NCBI RefSeq assembly: GCF_003574315.2
Contig: NZ_AP025739.1
Span: 5,394,001-5,458,000 of the forward strand
Length of the DNA: 64,000 nucleotides
Direction of reading: 5' to 3'
Source of the DNA: Capsulimonas corticalis
GTDB lineage: Bacteria; Armatimonadota; Armatimonadia; Armatimonadales; Capsulimonadaceae
Position numbers and translations under genes: made by a program. The notes below the pieces were generated by a model. The model saw only the letters and a list, made by a program, of their open reading frames with translations. It did no database searches and was not told the origin of the DNA. Shown here piece by piece: positions 50,684 through 58,926 of this stretch; the first letter of the stretch is position 1, and every line of letters starts with the position of its first letter.

Positions 50684-52535
50684 AAACGAGTTTCTCAAAG
50701 CCCTACGCGAAAGCCCGGACAGCCCGTATTATAAGATTAAAGCGGAGCATCAGAATTATCTCTCACAGCAACGCCGCATTGCGGCTGAACGCCAGCAAGC
50801 ACTCATCGCGGCGCAAAACGAAGCGCGCGCCCGTCAGCTAGAGGATGCCGCCGCCGCAGAAAAAAAACGTCAACGACACTTTCAGGAGCAACAGAACATG
50901 CTTGATGCTATTGAAGAAGCAAAACACCGGCGCTGGATGCATGAACCGAATACGCTTTTGCTTGGCACTGTGCGCGGGCATCCCCTGGAAGGTCTTCGCG
51001 TGCCTGTGCCGGACCATTTGCATGATCTCTACCATGACCGGAATCATCAGATTGAACTCCCCATATGGTTTCGGGGTGACGAAATGGGCCTTACGTTCGG
51101 CGCGACGGGTTCAGGGAAATTTACAGGCATTATCGCTGCAAATGCGATGTATTTTGACGGTGGCCTGTTTGTGGTCGATCCTAAAGGAGAAGTTTGCGCC
51201 GTTACCGGCAACGCGCGGCGCAAGAAATTCCAGAAGGTGTATCGCTTAGATCCGTTCGACGTGACAGAATTTGCGCCGGATGCTTATCAAGTGCCGCGCG
51301 CCAGCTTTAATCCGCTCGATGCGCTTAATTCCGAAGCCAAACATTTTGACAATGATGTGTGTGACCTTGTTGAAATCATTGTGACGCCGCACAAGGACGG
51401 CGGGGACGGACAGTTTTTTATCGATCAAGCAAAAACGCTATTGACAGCCTTGATCATGTTCGTATGCGCCAGCCCCCTTTTTGACGGCCAGCGCCATTTG
51501 GCTAAGGTCCATGAATTGTTGTGTGTCGATGCCGCGCATCTGATATGGCTATTAGAAGAAATGGCGCAAGCGCCGCAAGACGCCATCCGGCTCTGCGCCA
51601 CAGCGCACCAGGGCATGACAGAAAAAACGCGGAGCGGTGTCTGGTCACAAGCGCAAAATGATATGAGCATTTTTAGCCGAGGGGCGATTAAAGAGAGTAC
51701 AAGCCATTCGACATTTGATTTGGCCGAATTATTTGAGGGCAAAATCACCGTTTATCTTGTCCTGCCATCTAAACGCCTTGATAGCAATAATCGATGGCTG
51801 CGTCTGATTATGGCGACTTTTCTTATGGAAGCTGGAAATCGTAAAGAAAGAGGCGCGACAGCGGCTAATACTTTATGGCTCGTTGACGAAGCAAGGCAGC
51901 TTGGTGCTCTCAGCAGTATTCCACAGGCTTATCGCCTGCTGCGTAGTTATGGCATTCGCATGTGGACCTTCTGGCAGAGCTTGCAGGACTTGCAGCAGAC
52001 GTACCCAGATGATTGGAGTTCAATGCTGGATAATTCCTTCGTGCAGCTGCTGAGTTGCAATAGCTTGGATACCGCAAAATATTTTTCGGAATTGGCTGGC
52101 GAATATCGGGAAGGACGCATATCAACCAGTGAAGCGCATGGTGTCAATTCTAGCGAAAATTCGAGCGTTACACATGGTAGTTCAGGATCAGGCGGGATAT
52201 CCAGAGGGCCGCAAGGGACAACATCATCATGGAATTCAGGCGGTTCATCAAGCCGCACCACAGGCACCAGTCATGGCACAAGCTTTACAGAATCCACAAC
52301 GCGTTCATGGCAATGGGATAAGCGTATTCGCATCGACGATATTCTCACAATGGCTTCTGATCGAATCTATCTACGATGCCCCCGCGAGCGCGCGGGTTTT
52401 GTGAATAAGCACATGTATTTTGACAATGCGTTTTTAGCGGCGTTAGCGAGTGGCAATCCCCTTTACGGTGGGCCAAGACCCAAACCGCTCTTCCCGCCCT
52501 TGTCGCTCGAACAGACGACGGAGGATGCTGACTAA
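50676..52535 (+). CDS. Type IV coupling protein, VirD4/TraG family, without membrane helices
   Basis: A 619-residue ATPase. The Walker A motif is FGATGSGKFTGI (residues 142-150), in the place where VirD4 proteins have GPTRSGKGVG. The Walker B is TLWLVDEARQLGAL (D404, E405). FVVDPKGEVCAVTG and FNPLDALNSEAKHFDNDVC also match the family. The N-terminus (25-85) is a charged coiled coil rather than the usual membrane helices. Near residues 490-555 is a Ser/Gly-rich insertion. Coupling proteins bring the relaxase-DNA complex to the type IV channel. GGAGG lies 7 nt upstream. No VirB homologues are visible nearby. Confidence 0.92.
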   Translation: MPENEFLKALRESPDSPYYKIKAEHQNYLSQQRRIAAERQQALIAAQNEARARQLEDAAAAEKKRQRHFQEQQNMLDAIEEAKHRRWMHEPNTLLLGTVRGHPLEGLRVPVPDHLHDLYHDRNHQIELPIWFRGDEMGLTFGATGSGKFTGIIAANAMYFDGGLFVVDPKGEVCAVTGNARRKKFQKVYRLDPFDVTEFAPDAYQVPRASFNPLDALNSEAKHFDNDVCDLVEIIVTPHKDGGDGQFFIDQAKTLLTALIMFVCASPLFDGQRHLAKVHELLCVDAAHLIWLLEEMAQAPQDAIRLCATAHQGMTEKTRSGVWSQAQNDMSIFSRGAIKESTSHSTFDLAELFEGKITVYLVLPSKRLDSNNRWLRLIMATFLMEAGNRKERGATAANTLWLVDEARQLGALSSIPQAYRLLRSYGIRMWTFWQSLQDLQQTYPDDWSSMLDNSFVQLLSCNSLDTAKYFSELAGEYREGRISTSEAHGVNSSENSSVTHGSSGSGGISRGPQGTTSSWNSGGSSSRTTGTSHGTSFTESTTRSWQWDKRIRIDDILTMASDRIYLRCPRERAGFVNKHMYFDNAFLAALASGNPLYGGPRPKPLFPPLSLEQTTEDAD

Positions 52536-52539
52536 AACG

Positions 52540-53286
52540 TTATCGCTCCAAAGAACGGCCAAGCTCGCGCACCTTCTCCTGTTCATGTTCTGGCGGCTGG
52601 GCTTGGCTTTCCTGCATTTTGCGCGCACAGAGTTCTTCCCAGCTTTCATGTTGGCGTGGCACGGCGGCATCTTGGCCGCCATGCCGCTGAATAAAGTCAA
52701 GCGGCGGGCGAAAGCCTGGTTTTGGTTCCAGCGGTGGGGGTTGTCCCGCCGTTTGCGCGGGCGTGATGGGAGGTGTATGTTCAATGACACGGCCATTTTG
52801 AAATTCGTTGGGCCGCGTCACGTTAGCGACGATCATTTCAGGATTAACGCGTGCTTCGGCGCGCCGTTCGTCGTCACGCAAGAATTCAACGCGCGGTTCT
52901 GAGTGGAACGGCTTAAACGCATAACGGTCTACACTCCCTGATAAGCGCTCTTTAGGATCGTTATTTGGCGTCGCGGGATGATCACGGGTGTAGTCTTGGC
53001 GAAACGCATCCACAGCAGCCTCAAAGTGATTTTCAAAAACCGCGCGCCGCTCATCGAAATACTGATTAATCTTGGTCTCTGCGGCAGATTTTAATTCAGT
53101 ATTCGGGATCAGGCTGCCAATGGCCTCCAAAGCGCCTTCACGTTTGGTATCGAGTTCTCGGACAGCTTCTCCCCAATAGGCGACGGCAAATTCGTCAATC
53201 TCCCGTTCTGTCACCCTATCTTGGGATTCAACAGATTTAAAATATTGCGCAAGCTCTCCGTAATAGCGCGCAGTCATAGCATCCAA
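52540..53286 (-). CDS. Uncharacterised protein with a shared SWEE...PEH C-terminal tail
   Basis: A 248-residue, hydrophilic, mainly helical protein (for example YFDERRAVFENHFEAAVDAF). It ends with SWEELCARKMQES and PPEHEQEKVRELGRSLER (residues 215-248, at 52543-52644). A related tail ends the relaxase and the 177-residue protein. It converges on the coupling ATPase, with 4 bp between stops. A Pro-rich linker precedes the tail. No family is recognised; a role as an accessory transfer protein or a transferred effector is inferred only from the tail. Confidence 0.7.
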   Translation of the reverse strand: MDAMTARYYGELAQYFKSVESQDRVTEREIDEFAVAYWGEAVRELDTKREGALEAIGSLIPNTELKSAAETKINQYFDERRAVFENHFEAAVDAFRQDYTRDHPATPNNDPKERLSGSVDRYAFKPFHSEPRVEFLRDDERRAEARVNPEMIVANVTRPNEFQNGRVIEHTPPITPAQTAGQPPPLEPKPGFRPPLDFIQRHGGQDAAVPRQHESWEELCARKMQESQAQPPEHEQEKVRELGRSLER

Positions 53287-53353
53287 GGAAGTTTCCTCAC
53301 CCCGGCAAACTTTCCCGCTACTACGGGAAATAAAAAATAATTAGGTCCCGCTC

Positions 53354-53764
53354 TTATTTGATAGCGGAGATGGTGCGCAACAAAGCCCCAAGTTCATATT
53401 TAAATCGCGTTTCCGTAATATAATGGCGGTCAAACCACTTTTTGCGCTGCGCTACCTTTTCATCTCCAAAGGGGCTACGCTCATATTTCTCATTCAGGAT
53501 AAGGCAAAGACCTACATAATCAATATTGTATTTTTGAGCCAGTTCAACATCTGCCGCCGCATAGATTTGGCCGAAATTAAACTTCACGAAAATATTGCCC
53601 GCTTCATATTCTTGCGTCAGCCTAGCGCATTCTTGTTCAATATGCCGAAGCCAATCGCGGCGCGCTGCAATAAAGGCGTCACTACTCGGCTTTGGCGCTG
53701 GCGGCAAATCGGCAGTGAGTTCGGCGAATGATGGTAAGGCTTGAGAAAAGGTCATAGACGACAT
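53354..53764 (-). CDS. Uncharacterised protein in the mobilisation cluster
   Basis: About 136 residues, beginning MSSMTFSQALPSFAELTADL. ATG 53764 is used; an in-frame TTG at 53791 and an ATG at 53755 are alternatives, none with a clear ribosome site. It lacks the SWEE...PEH tail of its two neighbours. A stretch with NIFVKFNFGQIYAAADVELA suggests a folded helical protein. No family is recognised. Confidence 0.6.
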   Translation of the reverse strand: MSSMTFSQALPSFAELTADLPPAPKPSSDAFIAARRDWLRHIEQECARLTQEYEAGNIFVKFNFGQIYAAADVELAQKYNIDYVGLCLILNEKYERSPFGDEKVAQRKKWFDRHYITETRFKYELGALLRTISAIK

Positions 53765-53794
53765 TCTAATACAATTTAGATCAATTTGCAAAAA

Positions 53795-54328
53795 TTATCG
53801 TTCAAATTCTTGCGCCTGATTGTGTTCTGGCACGGGCGTCGCGGGCATCTCGCGCTGCTTTCTTGAGATCAACTCCTCCCAGGATTCGGGTTTAACAGTT
53901 TGACCGCTTAATAACGCTTTTTCGGATTGAGCTGGTGGCATAGGTTCCAAAGCAAGGTTTGGCGTGCGCCCTTTTGAAATATCTTGAACCGCTGCAATCA
54001 AGCTGCCGCGTAAATCTAAGATGGCTTGCTTAATTTCAACCGCTGCTTCCACTTGCGCGGTATTGACCTTAGCGGCGCGCTCACGCTCTGCGAAAATAGT
54101 ATTTGAATTCGCACTGCGCGGTTCATTCATGTCAATTTCTTGCTGCGCGGCTTCAATAAGCCGTTCGCGTTCGTCCGTCAGTTTTAAGCTCCAGTCGATT
54201 AAAAATTGGTCCGTGACTTTTTGGACGGTGTTGGCATCAGCACCAGATGCCCGCTGCTGCACAACCTGTTCATTGACATCCACCACTTGGCGATTAAATT
54301 CTTGCCAGATATTTGTATATGCGCTCAT
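53795..54328 (-). CDS. Uncharacterised protein with a shared SWEE...PEH C-terminal tail
   Basis: A 177-residue helical protein. Residues 1-95 are rich in Glu/Gln/Arg, suggesting coiled-coil. It ends SWEELISRKQRE, then MPATPVPEHNQAQEFER (residues 149-177, at 53798-53884). The preceding LLSGQTVKPE resembles LTGQTIPAT in the relaxase. It is encoded immediately after the relaxase on the same strand, 84 bp downstream. It could be part of the relaxosome or be carried with it. No family is recognised. Confidence 0.7.
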   Translation of the reverse strand: MSAYTNIWQEFNRQVVDVNEQVVQQRASGADANTVQKVTDQFLIDWSLKLTDERERLIEAAQQEIDMNEPRSANSNTIFAERERAAKVNTAQVEAAVEIKQAILDLRGSLIAAVQDISKGRTPNLALEPMPPAQSEKALLSGQTVKPESWEELISRKQREMPATPVPEHNQAQEFER

Positions 54329-54412
54329 TATGCATCAGTTTACCTCAAATGAATTTATTCTAGAGCTGAAGCAAGTTGCGGCTTTTTCAGCGCAATGCCT
54401 TCATTCTTAAAC

Positions 54413-55483
54413 CTAAAGATCAAGGCTGAGCGTTTCATAATGTTCAGGGCTTCTTGTCTCACGTTGTTCAGCGCGTTGCGCGACATATTCTTCCCAGGAT
54501 ATAGCCGGTTGCGTCTCAGGCGGCGCGGTGATTAAACGATTGGCGTCCGTTGCGGTCAGATTTTTCGCTCGGCGCGGCACAAGTTGCGGCGCAGGCGCTT
54601 GCTGCGTGGCCGGGATTGTTTGTCCGGTCAGTTCAGCGGCATACGCCTGATGCGTAAGATGCTTAGCCCGTACTCGAACTGGCTCCTGTTGGTTACAGAT
54701 ATTTTCGGGCGTCAACGGAGAGGGCTGACAAATTGGCGGGTCGCGTCGCATTTTAACGCGGAACTCCGCCGTGCGCACTTCTTCCAGCAACCGCACGGGA
54801 TCATAACGCTTTCCCGCATGCCATAGATTGAAATCACGGCGTTCGCCAGGCGTCAAATGCATCCCGTATGGTGCGAGCAACGCCTCAAACTGGCGTCCGG
54901 TCGTGCTAGCCTCCCATGCTGTTTTGACCATATCGCAAAGCGCGCTTCGGCTGATGCCACTTTCCTTTGCCATCTTATATTCAACAGAGCGCGTTTTTTG
55001 ATTGCCATTACGCATGCGTTTCGGTGCGCTATCTAATTCACGTAGGCCAAATTCTCGTTCCATCTGCCGGGCAGTCGCGTGAAGTTGCCGCCGGTCATGG
55101 CTCATTTTGAGCAGCTTGCCTTGGTCGCGGTCGAGCCGGGAATAGACCACGTGCAGATGCGGCTCACCATCTAAGTAATGGGCAACGATCGCACGCGGTT
55201 GGTTGCTAAGGTGCAATTTGCTTTCCATGACTTCAAGGGTTTGCAGCCACTGTTCGTTTCGTAGCGTTTCGCCAGGCGCCAAGCGGATTTTCACATTATA
55301 AAGCGGCTTTTCGCCTTTAGTGATAGCAAGAGCTTCTTTTTCCCAGGCATTCAAAGTGGATTGCAAATCCTCCATTAGGCTGCCACGAATACCCAACACG
55401 ATTATCTGCTGACGGTCGTTTTCCGTCAATAAATACACCGCGAGCTTCTTGCCGTTTTTGAGGCAGTTTGCCTTTATAATCAT
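54413..55483 (-). CDS. Relaxase/mobilisation nuclease (MobA/VirD2-type)
   Basis: A 356-residue relaxase. Tyr17 in KKLAVYLLTEND is the likely catalytic tyrosine. The histidine triad is in IVAHYLDGEPHLHVVYSRLD (H102, H109, H111). A helical segment SRSALCDMVKTAWEASTTG follows, and a short tail ends SWEEYVAQRAEQRE and PEHYETLSLDL (residues 329-356). It would nick the element's origin of transfer and stay bound to the transferred strand. It is shorter than most relatives, being trimmed to the nuclease, a helical domain and the tail. MobC lies 3 bp upstream of the start on the same strand. Confidence 0.9.
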   Translation of the reverse strand: MIIKANCLKNGKKLAVYLLTENDRQQIIVLGIRGSLMEDLQSTLNAWEKEALAITKGEKPLYNVKIRLAPGETLRNEQWLQTLEVMESKLHLSNQPRAIVAHYLDGEPHLHVVYSRLDRDQGKLLKMSHDRRQLHATARQMEREFGLRELDSAPKRMRNGNQKTRSVEYKMAKESGISRSALCDMVKTAWEASTTGRQFEALLAPYGMHLTPGERRDFNLWHAGKRYDPVRLLEEVRTAEFRVKMRRDPPICQPSPLTPENICNQQEPVRVRAKHLTHQAYAAELTGQTIPATQQAPAPQLVPRRAKNLTATDANRLITAPPETQPAISWEEYVAQRAEQRETRSPEHYETLSLDL

Positions 55484-55486
55484 GCT

Positions 55487-55831
55487 TTAATTTTCCATCG
55501 CGGCGATCACCGCTTGCGCGGCGGTTATCAGCATCTTGCGGTCGTCCTGTGCTTGACGATAAACGTCAGCGTTACCGGCGATATTCGCTTGGTGCGCGAT
55601 CTGATTGATGTTTGTGCCGATCCGGTTGAGAGCCACCAACGCCTGGCCGAGCGCAGCTATGTTGGGCGATTTGTTACGTGCCCGCTGTGGCGCTTTGGCT
55701 TTCACCAGGACGTGACGGATGTAAGCGGACAACTCCACTTGGGCGGCTTGGGCCAGCGTTTCCAGCTGGGCAAATTCTTCCGGTGTAAATCTCACGCCGA
55801 CAAAGCGTGTGCGTTTTGGTTCTGTTTTCAT
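55487..55831 (-). CDS. mobC: MobC-like mobilisation accessory protein
   Basis: A 114-residue protein. The N-terminal ribbon-helix-helix (TRFVGVRFTPEEFAQLETLA) is followed by the MobC signature ALNRIGTNINQIAHQAN. MobC binds near the nick site and helps the relaxase open the strands. It is encoded directly before the relaxase, with an upstream region (55832-56114) rich in inverted repeats that could be the origin of transfer. Confidence 0.88.
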   Translation of the reverse strand: MKTEPKRTRFVGVRFTPEEFAQLETLAQAAQVELSAYIRHVLVKAKAPQRARNKSPNIAALGQALVALNRIGTNINQIAHQANIAGNADVYRQAQDDRKMLITAAQAVIAAMEN

Positions 55832-55853
55832 TTTCCTCCGGGAGGGATTGAAC

Positions 55854-55913
55854 GGGAGGGCGGAGCCCTCCCTTCACAAGTAAAGGCGAAGCCGGTGCCG
55901 TGTTTAACACGGC
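55854..55913. promoter_or_regulatory. Candidate origin-of-transfer structure upstream of mobC
   Basis: Two perfect dyads: GGGAGGGC with GCCCTCCC (55854-55861 and 55865-55872), and a 17-bp palindrome centred on T (55897-55913). They lie 23 and 66 bp upstream of mobC, where mobilisable elements of this type often carry oriT. No consensus nick sequence was recognised, so this is a position-based guess. Confidence 0.4.
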
Positions 55914-56114
55914 ATTACTTGCCGGTCTTTCTAAAATCGACAAACCGATGCAGTTGAACGGGTAGCCATTCAAAGGCTTGGGCCATCCAACGGCGGTGTG
56001 TCGTACTGTGAAGATACTAGGGGCGGGAATTGAAGATCAATTGAAGCAAGCCGAAATACGCAGAAACGTGCCGACGGTGATTTGCGGCGCGTTTCTGGCA
56101 CGAGGATGTAGCGG

Positions 56115-56342
56115 CTAACTTTGCTTTAGGTAACGCCGCGTGGTGGGGCGATAGCGTCGCCGCTGCCATCCGTTGTTCGCGGAGGTTTGTATTTCGTCTT
56201 GAAAGCTTGCATCAAGCATCGCGAGCGCGCGGGGGCGAAATCTGGGTGGCAGCGCCATGATATGCTCACGGGCAAATTTGAAGGCATTAATGACTGTTTC
56301 TTCCCAGTCTTGGTCTGTATCAGTATAACTATCTGTTTCCAT
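56115..56342 (-). CDS. Small hypothetical protein
   Basis: A 75-residue protein with an acidic N-terminus (METDSYTDTDQDWEE) and a basic C-terminus (GWQRRRYRPTTRRYLKQS). No family is recognised. It lies between mobC and ardC with the same orientation. Confidence 0.5.
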   Translation of the reverse strand: METDSYTDTDQDWEETVINAFKFAREHIMALPPRFRPRALAMLDASFQDEIQTSANNGWQRRRYRPTTRRYLKQS

Positions 56343-56442
56343 GGTTAGCTCTCATAGCCGAAATAAAGGAGAAAATACACCCATAAGTTGAGTGATTTGA
56401 GGGACTAAGACGAATACGCAATATTCGTTCATTTTTCGACGC

Positions 56443-57438
56443 TTATAAGCACAAAGATTGCTGGATAGAACGTGAGACGACGGCTGTAACCTCTGGCTGC
56501 GGCGCGGCACCACGCAGATCATGCATAAAATCGACAGCGCGTTGGGCGTAACTCGCAGCGGCGAAAATTGCGCGCGTATCGCGCTTGAGGACTGTTAGCC
56601 AATTATCAATGTAAGCCGCATTCTCTGGCCTTGATTCTGAACTGAGGCCCAAATCCGCGCAAAGGAAGGCCGAACCCAGCTCGGCGATCAGCTCCTCGGC
56701 GGCGTAGCTTTCCGTGCCAAAGCGTGTTTTTAGTTCACGGTTCAGCCGCGAGGTATGGCCGGTCCAGTGCGTCACTTCATGCGTCAATGTGGAGTAGTAA
56801 GAGAACGGATCGACAAAGCAGTTAAAAGGCGGCATCTGGATATGATCCGTTGCCGGACGGTAAAAGGCGCGGTTGCCACCATGACGGATATCCGGGCCAA
56901 GCGCCTTGATGAAATGCTCGATCTCGGCGATGCGTTCATGGCCGGGGCGTGGCGGTTGTGTTACGGGCGGCTCATAGTTCGCTGTTTGGGCGATATTGAA
57001 TAACGCGAAGGCGCGCGCCACCCAGCGGCTTTGTGGCGTGTCGGCATCCTCAGTGACATGATCGCTTTCTGACTTCCCTGTAGCATCAATGTCCAGAGGT
57101 TTCCAGAACACCGCACAGGCGCTTTTTTCGCCTTTGTTCACCTGATAGCCGAGATCGCTCCATTGTCTGTAGGTCGCCCATTTTGCTTCGGGATAGTGAT
57201 GCGCCTGCGCTTCGGCAAGCAAGGCGACGATGTTCACGCCTCGATAAGCTTTCTGCGTCATGGCGTTGCGCGGGATAGCCAAAGCGATATCCGGTGCGTG
57301 CCAGGGCATCGTGCAAGTTTGTGCGCCTGCTTCAATGGCTTTGATGATTTGATCGGTTATGCGCGTATAAACGTCGGCACGGCTGATTGTTTCTTTTGGG
57401 CGTTGCGTCGCGGCATTGCGAGGATGGAGAGTGGGCAT
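56443..57438 (-). CDS. ardC: ArdC-like antirestriction protein
   Basis: A 331-residue protein. The N-terminal single-strand-binding domain (about 18-150) has RADVYTRITDQIIKAIEAG, MPWHAPDIALAIPRNAMTQ and YRGVNIVALL. The C-terminal zincin-like domain has STLTHEVTHWTGHTSRLNRE (H220, E221, H224). ArdC proteins protect incoming single-stranded DNA from host restriction during conjugation. Its presence with a relaxase is typical of mobilisable plasmids and elements. Confidence 0.92.
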   Translation of the reverse strand: MPTLHPRNAATQRPKETISRADVYTRITDQIIKAIEAGAQTCTMPWHAPDIALAIPRNAMTQKAYRGVNIVALLAEAQAHHYPEAKWATYRQWSDLGYQVNKGEKSACAVFWKPLDIDATGKSESDHVTEDADTPQSRWVARAFALFNIAQTANYEPPVTQPPRPGHERIAEIEHFIKALGPDIRHGGNRAFYRPATDHIQMPPFNCFVDPFSYYSTLTHEVTHWTGHTSRLNRELKTRFGTESYAAEELIAELGSAFLCADLGLSSESRPENAAYIDNWLTVLKRDTRAIFAAASYAQRAVDFMHDLRGAAPQPEVTAVVSRSIQQSLCL

Positions 57439-57506
57439 GGAAGATCCGTAAGCTAAATATGTTGAAGGAGGAAAGATGAGGGCGGCGCGCGCCGCCCCCG
57501 TTGGAG

Positions 57507-57767
57507 CTAGCTATTGGGTGTCTGAAGCTTCATCAGTTCTGCGATGGCGCAATCGGTAATTTCGCGCAGCCCCAGTAATTCCGCTAAGCGATAATTATTC
57601 GATGACTGCCATACACCGGCAGTATCACGGTAGCGCTGCTCGATGCTGACGGCGTGATCTACGCCGCCGTCAATTTGATTGACCCAGATCGTGGCTTGCG
57701 TGCGCCCGATTTTGTAGCGTTTGACGGCTTCGGATTTGACTTCGGCGGTTTGGGTTTCGGTTGTCAT
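57507..57767 (-). CDS. Small protein of unknown family
   Basis: An 86-residue protein beginning TTETQTAEVKSEAVKRYKIG and containing TQATIWVNQIDGGVDHAVSI and NNYRLAELLGLREITDCAIA. It resembles small conserved proteins found beside ardC on mobile elements. Their function is unknown. Confidence 0.65.
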   Translation of the reverse strand: MTTETQTAEVKSEAVKRYKIGRTQATIWVNQIDGGVDHAVSIEQRYRDTAGVWQSSNNYRLAELLGLREITDCAIAELMKLQTPNS

Positions 57768-57801
57768 GATTTGTCTCCTTTGGTTAGGCTGGCTTCATTG
57801 C

Positions 57802-57938
57802 CCGCCTGTGAAATCGCCTCGACCTTGCGCGCCCCCCGGCGTCAATGCGCCAACACGGTTCCGCGCAGCGGAAGTGGTGCGGGCAGGCGCTTGACGTATT
57901 GAGGGGGGCGACCAAGGTAGATTTCACAATCACGGCGG
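57802..57938. other. Nested stem structure in a gene-free gap
   Basis: Coaxial helices close one another: 57802-57806/57934-57938 (5 bp), 57808-57815/57920-57927 (8 bp), 57822-57827/57913-57918 (6 bp), 57830-57837/57903-57910 (8 bp), 57840-57845/57891-57896 (6 bp) and 57847-57851/57886-57890 (5 bp). A 6-bp terminal hairpin lies at 57859-57864/57868-57873. About 44 pairs in 137 nt lie in the 370-bp space between the 57507 gene and alpA. It could be a small RNA, a transfer or replication origin, or an assembly site. I recognise no known family. Confidence 0.6.
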
Positions 57939-58137
57939 CAATGAGGACAGCCGGGCAAAGCGGTGAGACTTGATCCTTGGCTTCTGCCCAACCCGCCGGG
58001 AGTTAATTCGAAAGCAGCAACAGGAAGGTAAGAGGACCACCATGCGCAGTGCTGGACGTGCAGAATGACAGCGGCGCAGGCTAGTCAGTACAGAGCGACG
58101 CGACCACGATACAAAAGGGATTGGCAAACGCATGAGC

Positions 58138-58350
58138 TTAACCTCGCGGGGGGCGACGGGTTGCCGCACGCGCCGAAATCCAGGCGCTAATCTCGCTGTC
58201 CATCCATCCCACGGCGCGCGCGCCAATGCTGACAGAAGACGGAAATTCGTTCTTGCGGATTAGTTCGTAGAGAGTGGAACGGCTGAGGCCGGTGCGCAGC
58301 AGGGTTTCGCGCAAGCGCAAAATGCGCTCACCTTTAAGATTAACTAACAT
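58138..58350 (-). CDS. AlpA-family regulator
   Basis: A 70-residue HTH protein: RILRLRETLLRTGLSRSTLY, then ELIRKNEFPSSVSIGARAVGW and MDSEISAWISAR, matching AlpA proteins. AlpA acts as a positive regulator of phage-like integrases or transfer genes. The start is preceded by AAGG-type sequence, and an operator-like dyad lies about 75 bp upstream (58408-58438). Confidence 0.9.
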   Translation of the reverse strand: MLVNLKGERILRLRETLLRTGLSRSTLYELIRKNEFPSSVSIGARAVGWMDSEISAWISARAATRRPPRG

Positions 58351-58407
58351 AAAGGTTCCTCCGTTGGGTTGACGGAGAAACGCTATCAGGCTTGGCTAGC
58401 GCCGTGG

Positions 58408-58438
58408 CCGAATACGGTTAGCGGCGACCGAATTCGGT
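58408..58438. promoter_or_regulatory. Repeated operator-like sites upstream of alpA
   Basis: CCGAATACGG (58408-58417) and the perfect 12-bp palindrome ACCGAATTCGGT (58427-58438) lie 19 bp apart, start to start, in the same orientation. Their position between alpA and the divergent gene at 58543 suggests regulator binding. Confidence 0.5.
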
Positions 58439-58542
58439 TTACTTGAATCCATTACATGATGAGCGCGGCCACATCATTTTCGAGGTGCGCAAAAAGGAAC
58501 TTAATTGTAGAATAGAAATTATACGAAGTGATGTGGGATCTT

Positions 58543-58926
58543 ATGAATTATCAAGAAGATGAAATAACAAAGCTACAGGCAATTGGAATGGCTTTGCTGT
58601 GTGTGCGAAACACGTGCATTGAGCATATCCATAGTGGAATCGAACCACAGTCCAAAACGGGCGATTATTCTGATGTGCATGTCGTCACGCCATATGGTGA
58701 GATCCCATGGAACAACGTTTCGCGTATCACGGATGATGAAATGCGTGAATGGATGAAAGAAGTCGTTAACAAGCTTTACACCTTTTTAATCCGTTCGAAC
58801 GATATTGATTTTCTAGAGCGAATGACGATTTATAGTCAGCAGGCAACACATTTATGGGAAGATCCTAAAAATCTGACAAAGTGGTTTACCGGTAAATGGG
58901 ATAACGGTTCTGAACAAGTGGACTAG
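58543..58926 (+). CDS. Hypothetical protein, cargo of the element
   Basis: A 127-residue acidic protein starting at ATG 58543; ATG 58531 and GTG 58528 in the same frame are alternatives. It includes MALLCVRNTCIEHIHSGIEP and WFTGKWDNGSEQVD. Its AT-rich codons differ from the host. It converges on the next gene with a 4-bp overlap of stops. No family is recognised. Confidence 0.6.
   Translation: MNYQEDEITKLQAIGMALLCVRNTCIEHIHSGIEPQSKTGDYSDVHVVTPYGEIPWNNVSRITDDEMREWMKEVVNKLYTFLIRSNDIDFLERMTIYSQQATHLWEDPKNLTKWFTGKWDNGSEQVD

Noticed and set aside
51099-51126. Walker A of the coupling protein (GKF instead of GKS/T) as a sign of an inactive ATPase.
   Set aside because: VirD4/TraG proteins normally have GKG or another residue there, so the lysine and flanking glycines are enough to call it intact.
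57930-58226. A 98-residue minus-strand frame overlapping alpA.
   Set aside because: It is out of frame with alpA, Arg/Ser-rich with no family pattern, and its end overlaps the structured element.
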